A DNA stretch of 64,000 bases from Hydrogenophaga sp. NFH-34. Its GTDB lineage: Bacteria; Pseudomonadota; Gammaproteobacteria; Burkholderiales; Burkholderiaceae_C. Position 1 is the first letter of the stretch. Each line of letters starts with the position of its first letter. The notes beneath the pieces were generated by a model. The model saw nothing but the letters and a program-made list of their open reading frames with translations, was not told where the DNA came from and did not search any database. The position numbers and the translations under genes were made by a program. This document shows, in pieces, positions 53,005 through 62,763 of this stretch. The stretch spans positions 114,813-178,812 of the forward strand of contig NZ_JACBGE010000009.1 of NCBI RefSeq assembly GCF_021401345.1, read 5' to 3'.

Positions 53005-55215
53005 TCAGTATTTGAGCCGGGCGTAGTAGGTCTGCTGCGCCGCCTCCCGCGCCTGGCCCAGCGTGCGGATGCCCTTTTCAGCCAGCAGGGGAATCAGCCG
53101 CAGGAAGACTTCGGCCGTGACCATGGCGTCGCCCATGGCCGTGTGCCGCCCGACCACGGTGATGTTGAAGCGCTCCGCAATCGCTTCGAGGCGGTGCGAA
53201 TCCTGGTTGGGGTGCACCACCGCCGACAGCAGCAAGGTGTCCAGGACCGGCTGGTCGAACACCACACCGGTCCGCCGCTCCTTGAGCTGCAGGAAGCGCA
53301 TGTCGAAGGCGGCGTTGTGCGCCACCAGCACGGTCTCGCGCGCGAAGACATGGAAGGCCGGCAGGACCTGGTCGATGGTGGGCTGCCCCACCACCATCTC
53401 GGGGTGGATACCATGGATCGGAATCGTGGCCGCCGGGATCGGCCGGCGCGGGTCGACCAGTTGGTCGAAGCGCTCCTGCTGCAGCAGTTTGCCGTTGACG
53501 ATGCGGGCCGCGCCGATCTGGATGATCTCGTCGCCATCCGAAGGGTTCAACCCCGTGGTTTCGGTGTCGAACACGGTGTAGGTCAGTTCGCTGAGCAGGC
53601 ACTCGTCCAGTGCCCGCGACCGCTCGGTGGAGCGGAACAGGTCGAAGTCGTAGTACTCGGGCCGGCTGCCCGGCAGGGCCAGGGTCTCCATCTCCAGCTG
53701 TTCCTGCGCCGGCGCCAGCGGCAGCAGAAAGCGGAAAAACGCCTGGTGCCGGGTGCGTTCGCGCTCGAACCAGAAGGCGCCGGCGTGGCGCTCGACCACG
53801 TCGCGCACCGTCAGGCGCTGGGACTCCCCGCCCACGGTCATCGGGTCCAGTTCCCAGCTCATCACGGTTTCGGTGCTCATGGCCTGGCCCGACCAGATCA
53901 GGTCGAGCTGGGCCTTTCCCGCCTCCGCCCCCGCCCGGGCACCGCCCCCGGGCATGGCCGACAAGCGCAGTTGCACGAAACGCACACCGAACTCGCCGGC
54001 CAGGCGCTCGGCCAGGTAGGCCAGCGCCTGCATCAGCGAAAAGCTCTCCACCCGCAGCCACAGGGCCGCATCGACCTCGGCCGTGGACACCGGCAAGGCG
54101 GTCACCGTCTCGATCCGGCGCGCCGCGGCCGCCACCAGATCGGCTCCCAGCACGTCTTCCAGCGGCCAGCGCGTGCGCAGGCTGTCGGCCGAGTCGCCGT
54201 CGACCGCCTCGATGCGCCGGCTGAGCTCGCGGGTCTCTTCGCGCACCACGCCCATGAAGCGGGCGCGCATGGCCGCATCGAGATCCGGGAAGTCCAGCAT
54301 CTCGATGGCGGCCTGGATGCTGGCCAACGAAGCGCGGCTGCGCTCGGTCAGCGTGTTGAGCACCCGGTCGCGCGCCGACTCCAGCTCGAACTCCCGGGTG
54401 ATGTTCTCCAGCATGAGCACGAAGCCGCCGATGACCGGTCCGTCCTCGGACCCTGCCGTGGTGGCGCGTACCGGCGTCATCTGCACCCGCAACAGCTGCC
54501 CGGCTTCGGTGGACGTGACGAACTGGGCCGAAGGTTGCGCAGCGCCACGCAGCAGGCGCTGCTGGATGTTTTCGAGCGCATGGGCCACGAGCTTGCGATC
54601 GAACACGGTGTAGATGGAGCGCCCCAGCCCCACCAGTTCGCTGCCGCCTGCCACCCCGGGCGCCTGCGACAGCGCCTTGAACTGCAGGCGCGCGCGCTGG
54701 TTGTAGAGCAGGATGCGGCCGTCCAGATTGCAGACGACCACACTCTGGGTCAACTCGGCCATGAGCGCGGCCAGGCGGTTGCGTTCCTGCTCGATGCCGG
54801 CAGCGGCCTCGCGCACCTTGTCGTCCATCTGGCGCCGCAGCGCCTCGCGCTGCGCCACCAGTTGGTTGAACAGGCCCACCAGCACCCGGGTTTCGGCATT
54901 GCCTTTGGCGGGCAGCTCGCGCACGACATCCGTGCGCAGCACAACCTGGGCCTCTTCAGCCAGTTGCACCGACGGGGTGACCCAGTGGTCAAACCAGCGC
55001 CGCAGCCCCCAGGCGATGGCCGCCATGCCGGCGGCCCAGGTCAGCGTCACCAGCATGACCCGATCGTGCAGCACCGACCAGACCTGCGCCCGCTGGGCGG
55101 CCGACAGGGTGGCCCCCAACAGACCGATCGTCACCAGCAGCCACAGCACCGACAAGCCGGCGGCCGCTCCCAGCAGCCACCACAGCCGGCGATCGGTCTT
55201 GCGGGCCGGGCTCAT
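53005..55215 (-). CDS. Membrane PAS / degenerate-kinase / DEDDh exonuclease fusion
   Basis: 736 aa. Two N-terminal membrane helices (about 12-35, 52-70) are followed by a HAMP-like linker and a PAS domain (about 150-275). Next comes a histidine-kinase dimerisation-like helix pair whose phospho-acceptor position is Glu291 (LTERSRASLASI instead of the usual THELRTPLTSI). A poorly conserved ATPase-like stretch (about 340-500) follows, then a complete DnaQ-type 3'-5' exonuclease domain (about 540-710; D550, E552, D638, H691, D696). Kinase activity is unlikely; exonuclease activity should be possible. It overlaps the receiver gene by 4 bp. Start ATG 55213-55215. Confidence 0.85.
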   Translation of the reverse strand: MSPARKTDRRLWWLLGAAAGLSVLWLLVTIGLLGATLSAAQRAQVWSVLHDRVMLVTLTWAAGMAAIAWGLRRWFDHWVTPSVQLAEEAQVVLRTDVVRELPAKGNAETRVLVGLFNQLVAQREALRRQMDDKVREAAAGIEQERNRLAALMAELTQSVVVCNLDGRILLYNQRARLQFKALSQAPGVAGGSELVGLGRSIYTVFDRKLVAHALENIQQRLLRGAAQPSAQFVTSTEAGQLLRVQMTPVRATTAGSEDGPVIGGFVLMLENITREFELESARDRVLNTLTERSRASLASIQAAIEMLDFPDLDAAMRARFMGVVREETRELSRRIEAVDGDSADSLRTRWPLEDVLGADLVAAAARRIETVTALPVSTAEVDAALWLRVESFSLMQALAYLAERLAGEFGVRFVQLRLSAMPGGGARAGAEAGKAQLDLIWSGQAMSTETVMSWELDPMTVGGESQRLTVRDVVERHAGAFWFERERTRHQAFFRFLLPLAPAQEQLEMETLALPGSRPEYYDFDLFRSTERSRALDECLLSELTYTVFDTETTGLNPSDGDEIIQIGAARIVNGKLLQQERFDQLVDPRRPIPAATIPIHGIHPEMVVGQPTIDQVLPAFHVFARETVLVAHNAAFDMRFLQLKERRTGVVFDQPVLDTLLLSAVVHPNQDSHRLEAIAERFNITVVGRHTAMGDAMVTAEVFLRLIPLLAEKGIRTLGQAREAAQQTYYARLKY

Positions 55216-55601
55216 GCCCCGGATTCGGCTCGCGGGCCGCCAAGCAGTTCTTGCACCTTCTGCACCAGTTCCCGGGTGGAAAAAGGTTTGGTCATGTAGG
55301 CGTCCGCGCCCAGGGCCAGGCCCTTGGCCACATCGGTCTCGCGCCCCTTGGCCGTGAGCATGAGGATGGGTACATGCCGCAGGCTCTCGCTGGCGCGCAC
55401 TTCGTGGCACACATCGAAGCCGGTCTTGACCGGCATCATCACGTCCAGCAGCACCAGGTCGGGCCGTTCGCGCGCCATCACGTCCAGCGCTTCCTGCCCG
55501 TCGCGCGCCAGCAGCACTTCGTAGCCTTCCCGCTTCATCAGGAATTCCAGCGAGATCAGGATGTTGGGTTCATCGTCGGCAATCAGGATTTTCTGGCTCA
55601 T
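55212..55601 (-). CDS. Single-domain response regulator (receiver only)
   Basis: 129 aa containing only a CheY-like receiver: acidic pocket Asp9/Asp10, phospho-acceptor Asp53 in LLDVMMP, Thr83 and Lys105 in TKPF. No DNA-binding or enzymatic output domain. The ATG shares its A with the TGA of the kinase gene (55601), and the stop overlaps the exonuclease gene, so all three are co-translated. The partner kinase is encoded directly upstream. Confidence 0.93.
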   Translation of the reverse strand: MSQKILIADDEPNILISLEFLMKREGYEVLLARDGQEALDVMARERPDLVLLDVMMPVKTGFDVCHEVRASESLRHVPILMLTAKGRETDVAKGLALGADAYMTKPFSTRELVQKVQELLGGPRAESGA

Positions 55602-58378
55602 CACACGGTCTCCTCCGGGCATCGGTTTATGGGGTCGGCCGGCAGCGGCAGCGAAAAGCCGAAGCAGGCGCCCTGCCCCGGCACGCTGCGCAACCACATG
55701 CGGCCGCCGAAGTGCTCGACGATCTGGCGGCTGATCGGCAGCCCCAGACCCGTGCCCCCGGGCCGGTAGTGCGCATCGCCGCCCACCTGGCGGAATTTTT
55801 CGAACACCAGCGCCTGCTGATCCGGGGGGATGCCCGGTCCATTGTCTTCCACCTCCACCACCAGCGCTGCCGCCTGCACGAACAGCCGCAAGCGGATGCG
55901 CCCCTGACCGTCCGGCGTGTATTTCACGGCATTGGACAGCAGGTTGAGCACCACCTGCGTGATGCGGTCGGGGTCGACCCGCACCGTGGGCACGCGATCG
56001 GGCAGCTCCTGCACCAGCGTCACGCCGCGCTCGCGGCAGCTTTCGGCCATGGTGCCCACCGCCTGGGCCAGCACCGCCCGCAGGTCCACGTCACCGGGAT
56101 GCCATTCGGCGTGCCCGGCCTCGATCTTGGCCAGATCCAGCACCTGGTTCACCAGCCGGGTCAGGCGCTCGGTCTCGGCCACGATGATGTCCAGGAACTG
56201 CTGGCGCTGCGCCGCTTCGATGCCGGGATCGTCGCGCATCAGCTCGGACAGCGCCCTGATGGACGTCAAGGGCGTGCGCAGCTCGTGCGTCACCGACGAC
56301 ATGAAGTCGTCCTTCATGCGGTCCAGGCTCTGCAACTGGTGGTTGGCCTGCCGAAGTTCGCCCGTGGCGCGTTCCAGGGAACGGGACTTCTCTTCCAGCG
56401 CGTGCGAATACGCACGCAGCTGCGAAGCCTCGTCGAGGATGCGCATCACGTCCTGCAGATCCAGCGAATCTTCCTCCACCACCGAAGCCACCATCACGCG
56501 CGCCGAGGCGCTGCCGATGGCGCCCGCCAGTTGGGTCTCGACAAAATGCACCAGGCGCGCATCGGCGGGCAGCGCCTCTTCGTCCCGCAAGCCACGGGCC
56601 TGGGCATGGCTGCGCAGCAGCTGGCGGGTGCGCTGATCACCCAGAAACCGCGCAGCCAGCGCGCGCAACTCGGGCAGGCGCGCCCGGCCCCGCCAGAACA
56701 CCGGCGAAGCGTGTCCCTGGCGGTGGAAGACATCGACGAACAGCAGCGCCTGGCTGGTTTCGGCGGCCGAGGGCGTGCGCCACAGCGAAACGCCCACATA
56801 CGTCCCGATGTTGGCCAGCAAGCTCCAGAACAGGGCGTGGGTCAGGTTGTCCAGGCCCTGCAAACCCAGAAAGGCTTCGGGCCGCAGCCAGGCGATGCCC
56901 CAGGGTCCGCCTTCCAGAAACCCGGTGGCGAGCCAGCCCGACTTGGCCAGTGAAGGCAGCATCAGTGTGTAGATCCAGAAAGCGAACCCCAGCATCAACC
57001 CGGCCAGCGCGCCCTGGCGCGTGCCGCCCTTCCAGTACATGCCGCCCAGCATGGCGGGCGCAAACTGGGCCACGGCCGCAAAACTGATCAGACCGATGCT
57101 GACCAGGGCATAGGCTTCGCCCGCCAAGTGGAAATATAGGTAGCCCAGCAGCAGGATCAGCAGCATGGCCACACGGCGAATGCCCAGCAGCCAGCCGGAC
57201 AGATCGCCCCGTCCGGCCCCGAAACGGCGGTGGCGCAGCAGCCAGGGCATGACCAGGTCGTTGCAGACCATGGTCGACACCGCGATCGCTTCGACAATGA
57301 CCATGCCCGTGGCCGCCGATAGCCCACCGATGAAAGCGACCATGGCCAGCGCCGTCTGCCCGTGCATCAGCGGCAGGGTCAGGATGTAGCTCTCCGGATT
57401 CATGCCCGCATCGGTGCCGAAGAGCAGCAGGCCGCCCAGGGCAATGGGCAGCACAAACAGGTTGATCAGCAGCATGTAGGCCGGAAACACCCACACGGCG
57501 CGGCGCAGATGCGCTTCCCGCACGTTCTCCACCACCATGACCTGGAACTGCCGCGGCAAAAACAGCACGGACAGCATGGCCAGCACGGTCATGCCCAGCC
57601 ACTGGGTATAGGCCGATGGCTGGCTGTGGTCGAAGCGCAGCAGTCCGCGCAAGCCTTCCTGGGCATCGGCACGGCCAAAAAGATCCCCCAGGCCATCGAA
57701 CAGACCGTAGGTCACGAACAGGCCCACGGCGAGGAACGCCACCAGCTTGACCACGGATTCAAAGGCAATGGCCGCCACCATGCCTTCGTGGCGCTCGGTG
57801 CTGTCCATGTGGCGGGTGCCGAACACGATGGCGAAGCCGGCCAGCGCCAGCGCGATATACAGCGTGCTGTCCTGCCACCACACGCCCGCTGCGGGCGATA
57901 CGCCGGCGCTGGTGGTGAGCACGGCATAGCCGGTGGCAATGGCTTTGAGTTGCAGGGCGATGTAGGGAACGATGCCAACCACCGTGATCAGGGTCACCAG
58001 GCCGGCCAGCAGCGGACTCTTGCCGTAACGGCTGGCGATGAAGTCCGCAATGGAGGTGATGCGGTGCGTGCGCGCGATGCGGATCATCTTGCGCACCACC
58101 ATCCAGGCCAGCAGCATCGCCAGCATGGGGCCCAGGTAGATGGGCAGGAACCAGACGCCGGCGTCAGCCGCCCGCCCCACACTGCCGAAATAGGTCCAGG
58201 CCGTGCAGTACACCGCCATCGACAGGGCGTAGACCCAGGCGTTGTCGATGACCGAACGCCCCTGGGCCGCGCGACGATCCCCCCAGTAGGCGATGGCGAA
58301 CAGCAGCAGCACGTAGGCCAGCGCGGCGGCGGCCACGCCCCAGGGCGACAACGGCCCGGAAGCCACGGAAGCCGTCAT
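55601..58378 (-). CDS. Symporter-fused sensor histidine kinase (CrbS/CbrA-like)
   Basis: 925 aa. N-terminal SLC5/SSS transporter-like domain with about 12-13 helices (about 15-535; AWVYALSMAVYCTAWTYFGSVGRAADAG), a short STAC-like linker, coiled coil (about 650-690), then HisKA with phospho-acceptor His698 in THELRTPL and HATPase with NLLSNAVKYTP, VEDNGPGIP and GTGLGLPIS. The layout is that of CrbS and CbrA, known sensors of acetate/carbon availability. It overlaps its receiver by 1 nt (TGATG) and the small membrane gene by 4 bp. Confidence 0.93.
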   Translation of the reverse strand: MTASVASGPLSPWGVAAAALAYVLLLFAIAYWGDRRAAQGRSVIDNAWVYALSMAVYCTAWTYFGSVGRAADAGVWFLPIYLGPMLAMLLAWMVVRKMIRIARTHRITSIADFIASRYGKSPLLAGLVTLITVVGIVPYIALQLKAIATGYAVLTTSAGVSPAAGVWWQDSTLYIALALAGFAIVFGTRHMDSTERHEGMVAAIAFESVVKLVAFLAVGLFVTYGLFDGLGDLFGRADAQEGLRGLLRFDHSQPSAYTQWLGMTVLAMLSVLFLPRQFQVMVVENVREAHLRRAVWVFPAYMLLINLFVLPIALGGLLLFGTDAGMNPESYILTLPLMHGQTALAMVAFIGGLSAATGMVIVEAIAVSTMVCNDLVMPWLLRHRRFGAGRGDLSGWLLGIRRVAMLLILLLGYLYFHLAGEAYALVSIGLISFAAVAQFAPAMLGGMYWKGGTRQGALAGLMLGFAFWIYTLMLPSLAKSGWLATGFLEGGPWGIAWLRPEAFLGLQGLDNLTHALFWSLLANIGTYVGVSLWRTPSAAETSQALLFVDVFHRQGHASPVFWRGRARLPELRALAARFLGDQRTRQLLRSHAQARGLRDEEALPADARLVHFVETQLAGAIGSASARVMVASVVEEDSLDLQDVMRILDEASQLRAYSHALEEKSRSLERATGELRQANHQLQSLDRMKDDFMSSVTHELRTPLTSIRALSELMRDDPGIEAAQRQQFLDIIVAETERLTRLVNQVLDLAKIEAGHAEWHPGDVDLRAVLAQAVGTMAESCRERGVTLVQELPDRVPTVRVDPDRITQVVLNLLSNAVKYTPDGQGRIRLRLFVQAAALVVEVEDNGPGIPPDQQALVFEKFRQVGGDAHYRPGGTGLGLPISRQIVEHFGGRMWLRSVPGQGACFGFSLPLPADPINRCPEETV

Positions 58379-58593
58379 TCGTCGGGCTCCGGCGCGTCAG
58401 CCTGTCCGCGCTCGACGATCCAGGCCAGTCCGGCGATGAGGCCCGTCCAGATGGCGAACAGCGCGAGCGGAAACAGCGGCAGGCCACCCCAGGTGGCATC
58501 CCGGTCCCACAGCGCCAGGAGCGGGAAGTTCAGCAGCACCATCCCCGCCAGAAAGAGCGCCACCAGCCGCTGCGCGACCAGCCCATCGAACAT
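58375..58593 (-). CDS. Small two-helix membrane protein
   Basis: 72 aa with two hydrophobic segments (about 10-27 and 38-60) and an acidic C-terminus (QADAPEPDE). Resembles the small membrane proteins that accompany SSS proteins; its stop overlaps the kinase start (ATGA). Starting at 58591-58593 (MFDGLVAQRLV). Likely an accessory to the symporter-kinase, unproven. Confidence 0.7.
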   Translation of the reverse strand: MFDGLVAQRLVALFLAGMVLLNFPLLALWDRDATWGGLPLFPLALFAIWTGLIAGLAWIVERGQADAPEPDE

Positions 58594-58720
58594 GCATGTC
58601 TCCTCGGCTCGGGCGCCCGAAGGCCCCTTTGTAGGCATTGTGGGGGCGGTGATTGACCACGCCCTTACGCTTTTCAGCCTACAGACAAACGCGCCCGGGA
58701 ACAAGCATGCGGCCAGACGA

Positions 58721-58753
58721 AAAAAAGCGGCCGGGTCGCCCCGGCCGCTTTGA
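58721..58753 (-). terminator. Rho-independent terminator of ppsA
   Basis: Minus strand: AAGCGGCCGGG-GCGA-CCCGGCCGCTT stem followed by TTTTT, 19 bp after the ppsA stop. Confidence 0.88.
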
Positions 58754-58772
58754 AGGGAAGAACCGCTTTCGA

Positions 58773-61166
58773 TCAGGAGGCGGCGAGCAGTTGCCAGGTG
58801 TCGACCACGGAGTCGGGGTTCAGCGAAATGGAGCTGATGCCCTCGGCCTTGAGCCACTGGGCAAAATCCGGGTGGTCGCTGGGGCCCTGACCACAGATGC
58901 CCACGTACTTGCCTTCGGCCTTGCAGGCGCCGATGGCCAGTTTCAGCAGCGCCTTGACCGCGGGGTCGCGTTCGTCGAAGTCGTGCGCCAGCAGCTCCAG
59001 GCCGGAGTCGCGGTCCAGCCCCAGGGTGAGCTGGGTCAGATCGTTGGAGCCGATGGAGAAGCCGTCGAAGTACTTCAGGAACTCATGCGCCAGCACCGCG
59101 TTGCTCGGGATCTCGCACATCATGATGAGCTGAAGCTCGTGCTCGCCGCGCTTGAGGCCCTTGGTCGCCAGCAGTTCGGTGACCTTGCGCGCCTGCTCCA
59201 GCGTGCGCACGAAGGGCACCATGACCTGCACGTTGGTCAGACCCATGTCTTCACGCACCCGCTTGAGGGCCTCGCACTCCATGGCAAAGGCTTCGGCGAA
59301 GTCTTCGCTGATGTAGCGCGCCGCACCCCGGAAGCCCAGCATCGGGTTTTCTTCATCGGGCTCGTAACGGCTGCCACCCACGAGCTTGCGGTACTCGTTG
59401 GACTTGAAGTCCGACAGGCGCACGATGACCGGCTTGGGCCAGAAGGCGGCCGCAATGGTGGCCACCCCTTCGGCGACCTTGTCGACGTAGAAGGCGCGCG
59501 GGCTGGCGTGGCCGCGCGCCACCGATTCCACCGCCTTCTTCAGGTCGGCATCGACCGCCGGATAGTCGAGGATGGCCTTGGGGTGCACGCCGATGTTGTT
59601 GTTGATGATGAACTCCAGCCGCGCCAGCCCCACACCGCCGTTGGGGATCTGCGCAAAGTCGAAGGCCAGTTGCGGGTTGCCCACGTTCATCATGACCTTC
59701 ACGCCAGCGTCGGCCATTTCGCCGCGCTGGACCTCGGTCACTTCGGTTTCCAGCAGGCCGTCGTAGATGTGGCCGGTGTCGCCCTCGGCGCAGCTCACCG
59801 TGACCAGCGTGCCGTCCTTGAGCGTGTCGGTGGCATCGCCGCAACCGACCACGGCCGGAATGCCCAGCTCGCGCGCGATGATGGCGGCGTGGCAGGTGCG
59901 CCCGCCGCGGTTGGTGACGATGGCGCTGGCGCGCTTCATCACCGGCTCCCAGTTCGGGTCGGTCATGTCGGTGACCAGCACGTCGCCCGGCTGCACCTTG
60001 TCCATCTCGCTGATGTTGTGCACCAGCCGCACCGGGCCCGTGCCCACCTTCTGGCCAATGGCACGACCAGACGCCAGCACGGCCCCCTTGCCCTTGAGCT
60101 TGTAGCGCAGCTCGGTCTTGCCGGCCGACTGGCTCTTCACCGTTTCGGGGCGGGCCTGCAGGATGTAGAGCTGGCCGTCGGTGCCGTCCTTGCCCCACTC
60201 GATGTCCATCGGACGGCCATAGTGCTGCTCGATCACCAGCGCGTACTGCGCCAGTTGTTCGACATCGGCCTCGCTCAGGCTGTAGCGGTTGCGCTGCTCG
60301 ACCGGCACGTCGATGGTCTTGACCAGCTTGCCGGAAGCGGCCTTTTCTTCGGGCGTGGAGAACACCATCTGGATCAGCTTGCTGCCCAGGTTGCGGCGGA
60401 TCACGGCCTTCTTGCCCGCTTTGAGCATGGGCTTGTGCACGTAGTACTCGTCGGGGTTCACCGCCCCCTGCACCACCGTTTCGCCCAGGCCGTAGCTGGC
60501 GGTGATGAAGACCACGTCCTCAAAACCGCTTTCGGTGTCGATGGTGAACATCACGCCGGCGGTGCCCAGGTCGGAGCGCACCATGCGCTGCACACCGGCC
60601 GACAGCGCCACCACGTCGTGGGCAAAGCCCTTGTGCACGCGGTAGCTGATGGCGCGGTCGTTGTAGAGCGAGGCGAACACCTCCTTCATCTTGTGCAGCA
60701 CATCCTCGATGCCGACCACGTTCAGGAAGGTTTCCTGCTGGCCAGCGAACGATGCATCGGGCAGGTCTTCGGCCGTGGCCGACGAACGCACCGCAAACGA
60801 GGCCTGCAGGTTGTCGCCGGCAAGCGTGGCAAAGGCTTCGCGGATGGCCTCTTCCAGATCGGCCGGAAAGGGCTGCGCTTCGACCCAGCCACGGATCTCG
60901 GCACCGGCTTCGGCCAGGGCGCGCACGTCTTCCGTGTCAAGCGCCGCCAGCCGCTGGCTGATGCGTTCGGTCAGACCGTTGAACTTGAGGAACTCGCGAA
61001 AGGCATGTGCCGTGGTGGCAAAGCCCGTGGGCACCTTCACCCCCTGAGGCAACTGCGAGATCATTTCGCCCAGGCTGGCGTTCTTGCCGCCGACCGATTC
61101 GACATCGGTCATGCGCAGTTTTTCGAAGGGCACGACCAGAGCGGTCGCCTCGAACAGGTTGGACAT
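58773..61166 (-). CDS. ppsA: Phosphoenolpyruvate synthase
   Basis: 797-aa enzyme of gluconeogenesis: pyruvate + ATP + H2O to PEP + AMP + Pi. Domains: N-terminal ATP-grasp ([11 protein letters not shown] region near 127-135), central swivelling His domain with catalytic His426 and regulatory Thr424 ([11 protein letters not shown]), C-terminal PEP-binding barrel ([21 protein letters not shown]). The start ATG 61164-61166 (MSNLFEA) fits the family. It is regulated by PpsR on the opposite strand 249 bp away. Confidence 0.96.
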   Translation of the reverse strand: MSNLFEATALVVPFEKLRMTDVESVGGKNASLGEMISQLPQGVKVPTGFATTAHAFREFLKFNGLTERISQRLAALDTEDVRALAEAGAEIRGWVEAQPFPADLEEAIREAFATLAGDNLQASFAVRSSATAEDLPDASFAGQQETFLNVVGIEDVLHKMKEVFASLYNDRAISYRVHKGFAHDVVALSAGVQRMVRSDLGTAGVMFTIDTESGFEDVVFITASYGLGETVVQGAVNPDEYYVHKPMLKAGKKAVIRRNLGSKLIQMVFSTPEEKAASGKLVKTIDVPVEQRNRYSLSEADVEQLAQYALVIEQHYGRPMDIEWGKDGTDGQLYILQARPETVKSQSAGKTELRYKLKGKGAVLASGRAIGQKVGTGPVRLVHNISEMDKVQPGDVLVTDMTDPNWEPVMKRASAIVTNRGGRTCHAAIIARELGIPAVVGCGDATDTLKDGTLVTVSCAEGDTGHIYDGLLETEVTEVQRGEMADAGVKVMMNVGNPQLAFDFAQIPNGGVGLARLEFIINNNIGVHPKAILDYPAVDADLKKAVESVARGHASPRAFYVDKVAEGVATIAAAFWPKPVIVRLSDFKSNEYRKLVGGSRYEPDEENPMLGFRGAARYISEDFAEAFAMECEALKRVREDMGLTNVQVMVPFVRTLEQARKVTELLATKGLKRGEHELQLIMMCEIPSNAVLAHEFLKYFDGFSIGSNDLTQLTLGLDRDSGLELLAHDFDERDPAVKALLKLAIGACKAEGKYVGICGQGPSDHPDFAQWLKAEGISSISLNPDSVVDTWQLLAAS

Positions 61167-61415
61167 GGGAAGACTCCTAAGGTTGAAAAACCGGTGGGCT
61201 CCATGCACCTCGTGGCCGACCTGTGGTTCTGTTGTGGGTCTGGCAACGGGGCCCGGGGCTGTATTCGAGGGACCGCAAAAGCGCCAGCGCTTTGGCGATA
61301 ATGGTTTTGCGGCCCATCCTCAAATTGTAGGGTGCCCCGCCCGATCCGGCCTTTCTGCGGATACTGGCTGGGCATGAAAATGCCTGCGCCCTTCATGAAA
61401 TCCCTTGCACGCACC

Positions 61416-62237
61416 ATGTCCAACCGCACTGCCTTCTTCGTCTCCGACGGCACCGGCATCACGGCCGAAACCTTTGGCAACGCCATCCTGGCGCAGTTCG
61501 AAACCGCGATCCGGCGCGTCCGGCTGCCCTTTCTGGACAGTGTCGACAAGGCCCACCAGGCGGTGCGGCAGATCAACCACACGGCCACCATCGAGGGCAA
61601 ACGCCCGCTGGTGTTCACCACGGTGGTCAACCAGGACGTGCTGGCCGTGTTCCGCGAGCAGTGCCAGGGCAAGATGCTGGACATGTTCGCCACCTTCGTG
61701 CAGCCGATCGAGCAGGAACTGGGCATCAAGTCGAACCACCGCGTCGGGCGCTTCTCCGATGTGTCCAAAAGCAAGGAATACCACGACCGCATCGAGGCCA
61801 TCAACTTCTCGCTGGCCCACGACGATGGACAACTCAACACCGACCTGGAAAGCTCCGACGTGATCCTGGTGGGCGTGAGCCGCAGCGGCAAAACCCCGAC
61901 CTCGCTGTACCTGGCCATGCAGCACGGTCTCAAGGCGTCCAACTACCCGCTGATTCCGGAAGACTTCGACCGCCGCCGCCTGCCGCCGGCCCTGGTGCCG
62001 CACCGCAAGAAGATCTTCGGACTCACCATTGCGCCCGAACGGCTCTCGGAAATCCGCAACGAGCGCCGCCCGAATTCCCGCTATGCCAGCCTGCAGAACT
62101 GCCGCATGGAAGTGGCCGAAGCCGAATCGATGATGCGCCGCGAAGGCATTCGCTGGCTGTCGACGACGACGAAGTCGATCGAAGAAATCGCCACCACCAT
62201 CCTGCAGGAAATCCGGCCTGAGCGGCTGGCTTACTGA
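61416..62237 (+). CDS. ppsR: PEP synthase regulatory protein PpsR (bifunctional kinase/pyrophosphorylase)
   Basis: 273-aa DUF299 protein; it inactivates PpsA by ADP-dependent phosphorylation of Thr424 and reactivates it by phosphate-dependent removal. Seen: [15 protein letters not shown] (residues 7-21) and P-loop GVSRSGKT at 153-160, and [17 protein letters not shown] near the C-terminus. The ATG at 61416 (MSNRTAF) gives the standard 273-aa length; earlier in-frame ATGs at 61374 and 61395 add non-homologous residues. Divergent from ppsA; a GATAAT box lies at 61297-61302. Confidence 0.92.
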   Translation: MSNRTAFFVSDGTGITAETFGNAILAQFETAIRRVRLPFLDSVDKAHQAVRQINHTATIEGKRPLVFTTVVNQDVLAVFREQCQGKMLDMFATFVQPIEQELGIKSNHRVGRFSDVSKSKEYHDRIEAINFSLAHDDGQLNTDLESSDVILVGVSRSGKTPTSLYLAMQHGLKASNYPLIPEDFDRRRLPPALVPHRKKIFGLTIAPERLSEIRNERRPNSRYASLQNCRMEVAEAESMMRREGIRWLSTTTKSIEEIATTILQEIRPERLAY

Positions 62238-62262
62238 GGCACCAAGAACGCGTGCCGCGCTC

Positions 62263-62631
62263 TCAGCGCTTGGGCTCCCCGCCCTTGCGCCCGAGCGCCG
62301 AAATGCCGCCATGCGCCTGGCGGCTCAGGGCGAACGACAGAAACAGCTTCATCCACAGCGTGGAGCCGGCCACCGCAATCCAGTCCTCGCGCTCCAGAGC
62401 CTGGAAGCCGAGCACGGCCACCAGCACGCCAACCAGCACGACACCGCCGATCAGGTTGATGATCATTTCGTACGGCGCATACCGCTCGGCATCTGCAGGC
62501 GGTACGCCCTTCTTCAGCGCCACCTCGGAAAAATCGCGCCGCACCACGATGCGCCAGGCACGGCGCAGCCAGAAAAAGGCCACCGGCACCAAGGCCAGCA
62601 GAAATACCCAGTTGAGAATGAAGATGCTCAT
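62263..62631 (-). CDS. Hypothetical membrane protein
   Basis: 122 aa: hydrophobic helix at 3-20, basic loop WRIVVRRDF, second helix at about 70-88, third hydrophobic stretch around 95-112, and a basic tail (GRKGGEPKR). Not assigned to a family. It precedes ppsR in convergent orientation. ATG 62629-62631 (MSIFILNW). Confidence 0.72.
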   Translation of the reverse strand: MSIFILNWVFLLALVPVAFFWLRRAWRIVVRRDFSEVALKKGVPPADAERYAPYEMIINLIGGVVLVGVLVAVLGFQALEREDWIAVAGSTLWMKLFLSFALSRQAHGGISALGRKGGEPKR

Positions 62632-62687
62632 GCGGTCTCGTTTCTGTGGCTGGCAACAGCCCACTGTCGATACAGGATTGTCACCAT

Positions 62688-62716
62688 AAAAAACCCCGTT
62701 GCGTCGGCAACGGGGC
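62688..62716 (-). terminator. Terminator of the right-edge symporter gene
   Basis: Minus strand CCCCGTTGC-CGAC-GCAACGGGG stem followed by TTTTTTA. Further hairpin CCGGACGGC-CGAA-GCCGTCCGG at 62725-62746 lies between it and the stop codon. Confidence 0.85.
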
Positions 62717-62763
62717 GGTCAGATCCGGACGGCCGAAGCCGTCCGGCAGGGTTCAGGCGCCGC

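Noticed and set aside
52369..55299. 976-aa open frame on plus across the DUF294 and exonuclease genes
   Set aside because: Overlaps two well-supported genes; composition is typical of shadow frames in high-GC DNA.
58653..61301. 882-aa open frame on plus antisense to ppsA
   Set aside because: ppsA has full catalytic motifs; the antisense frame has no recognisable domain.
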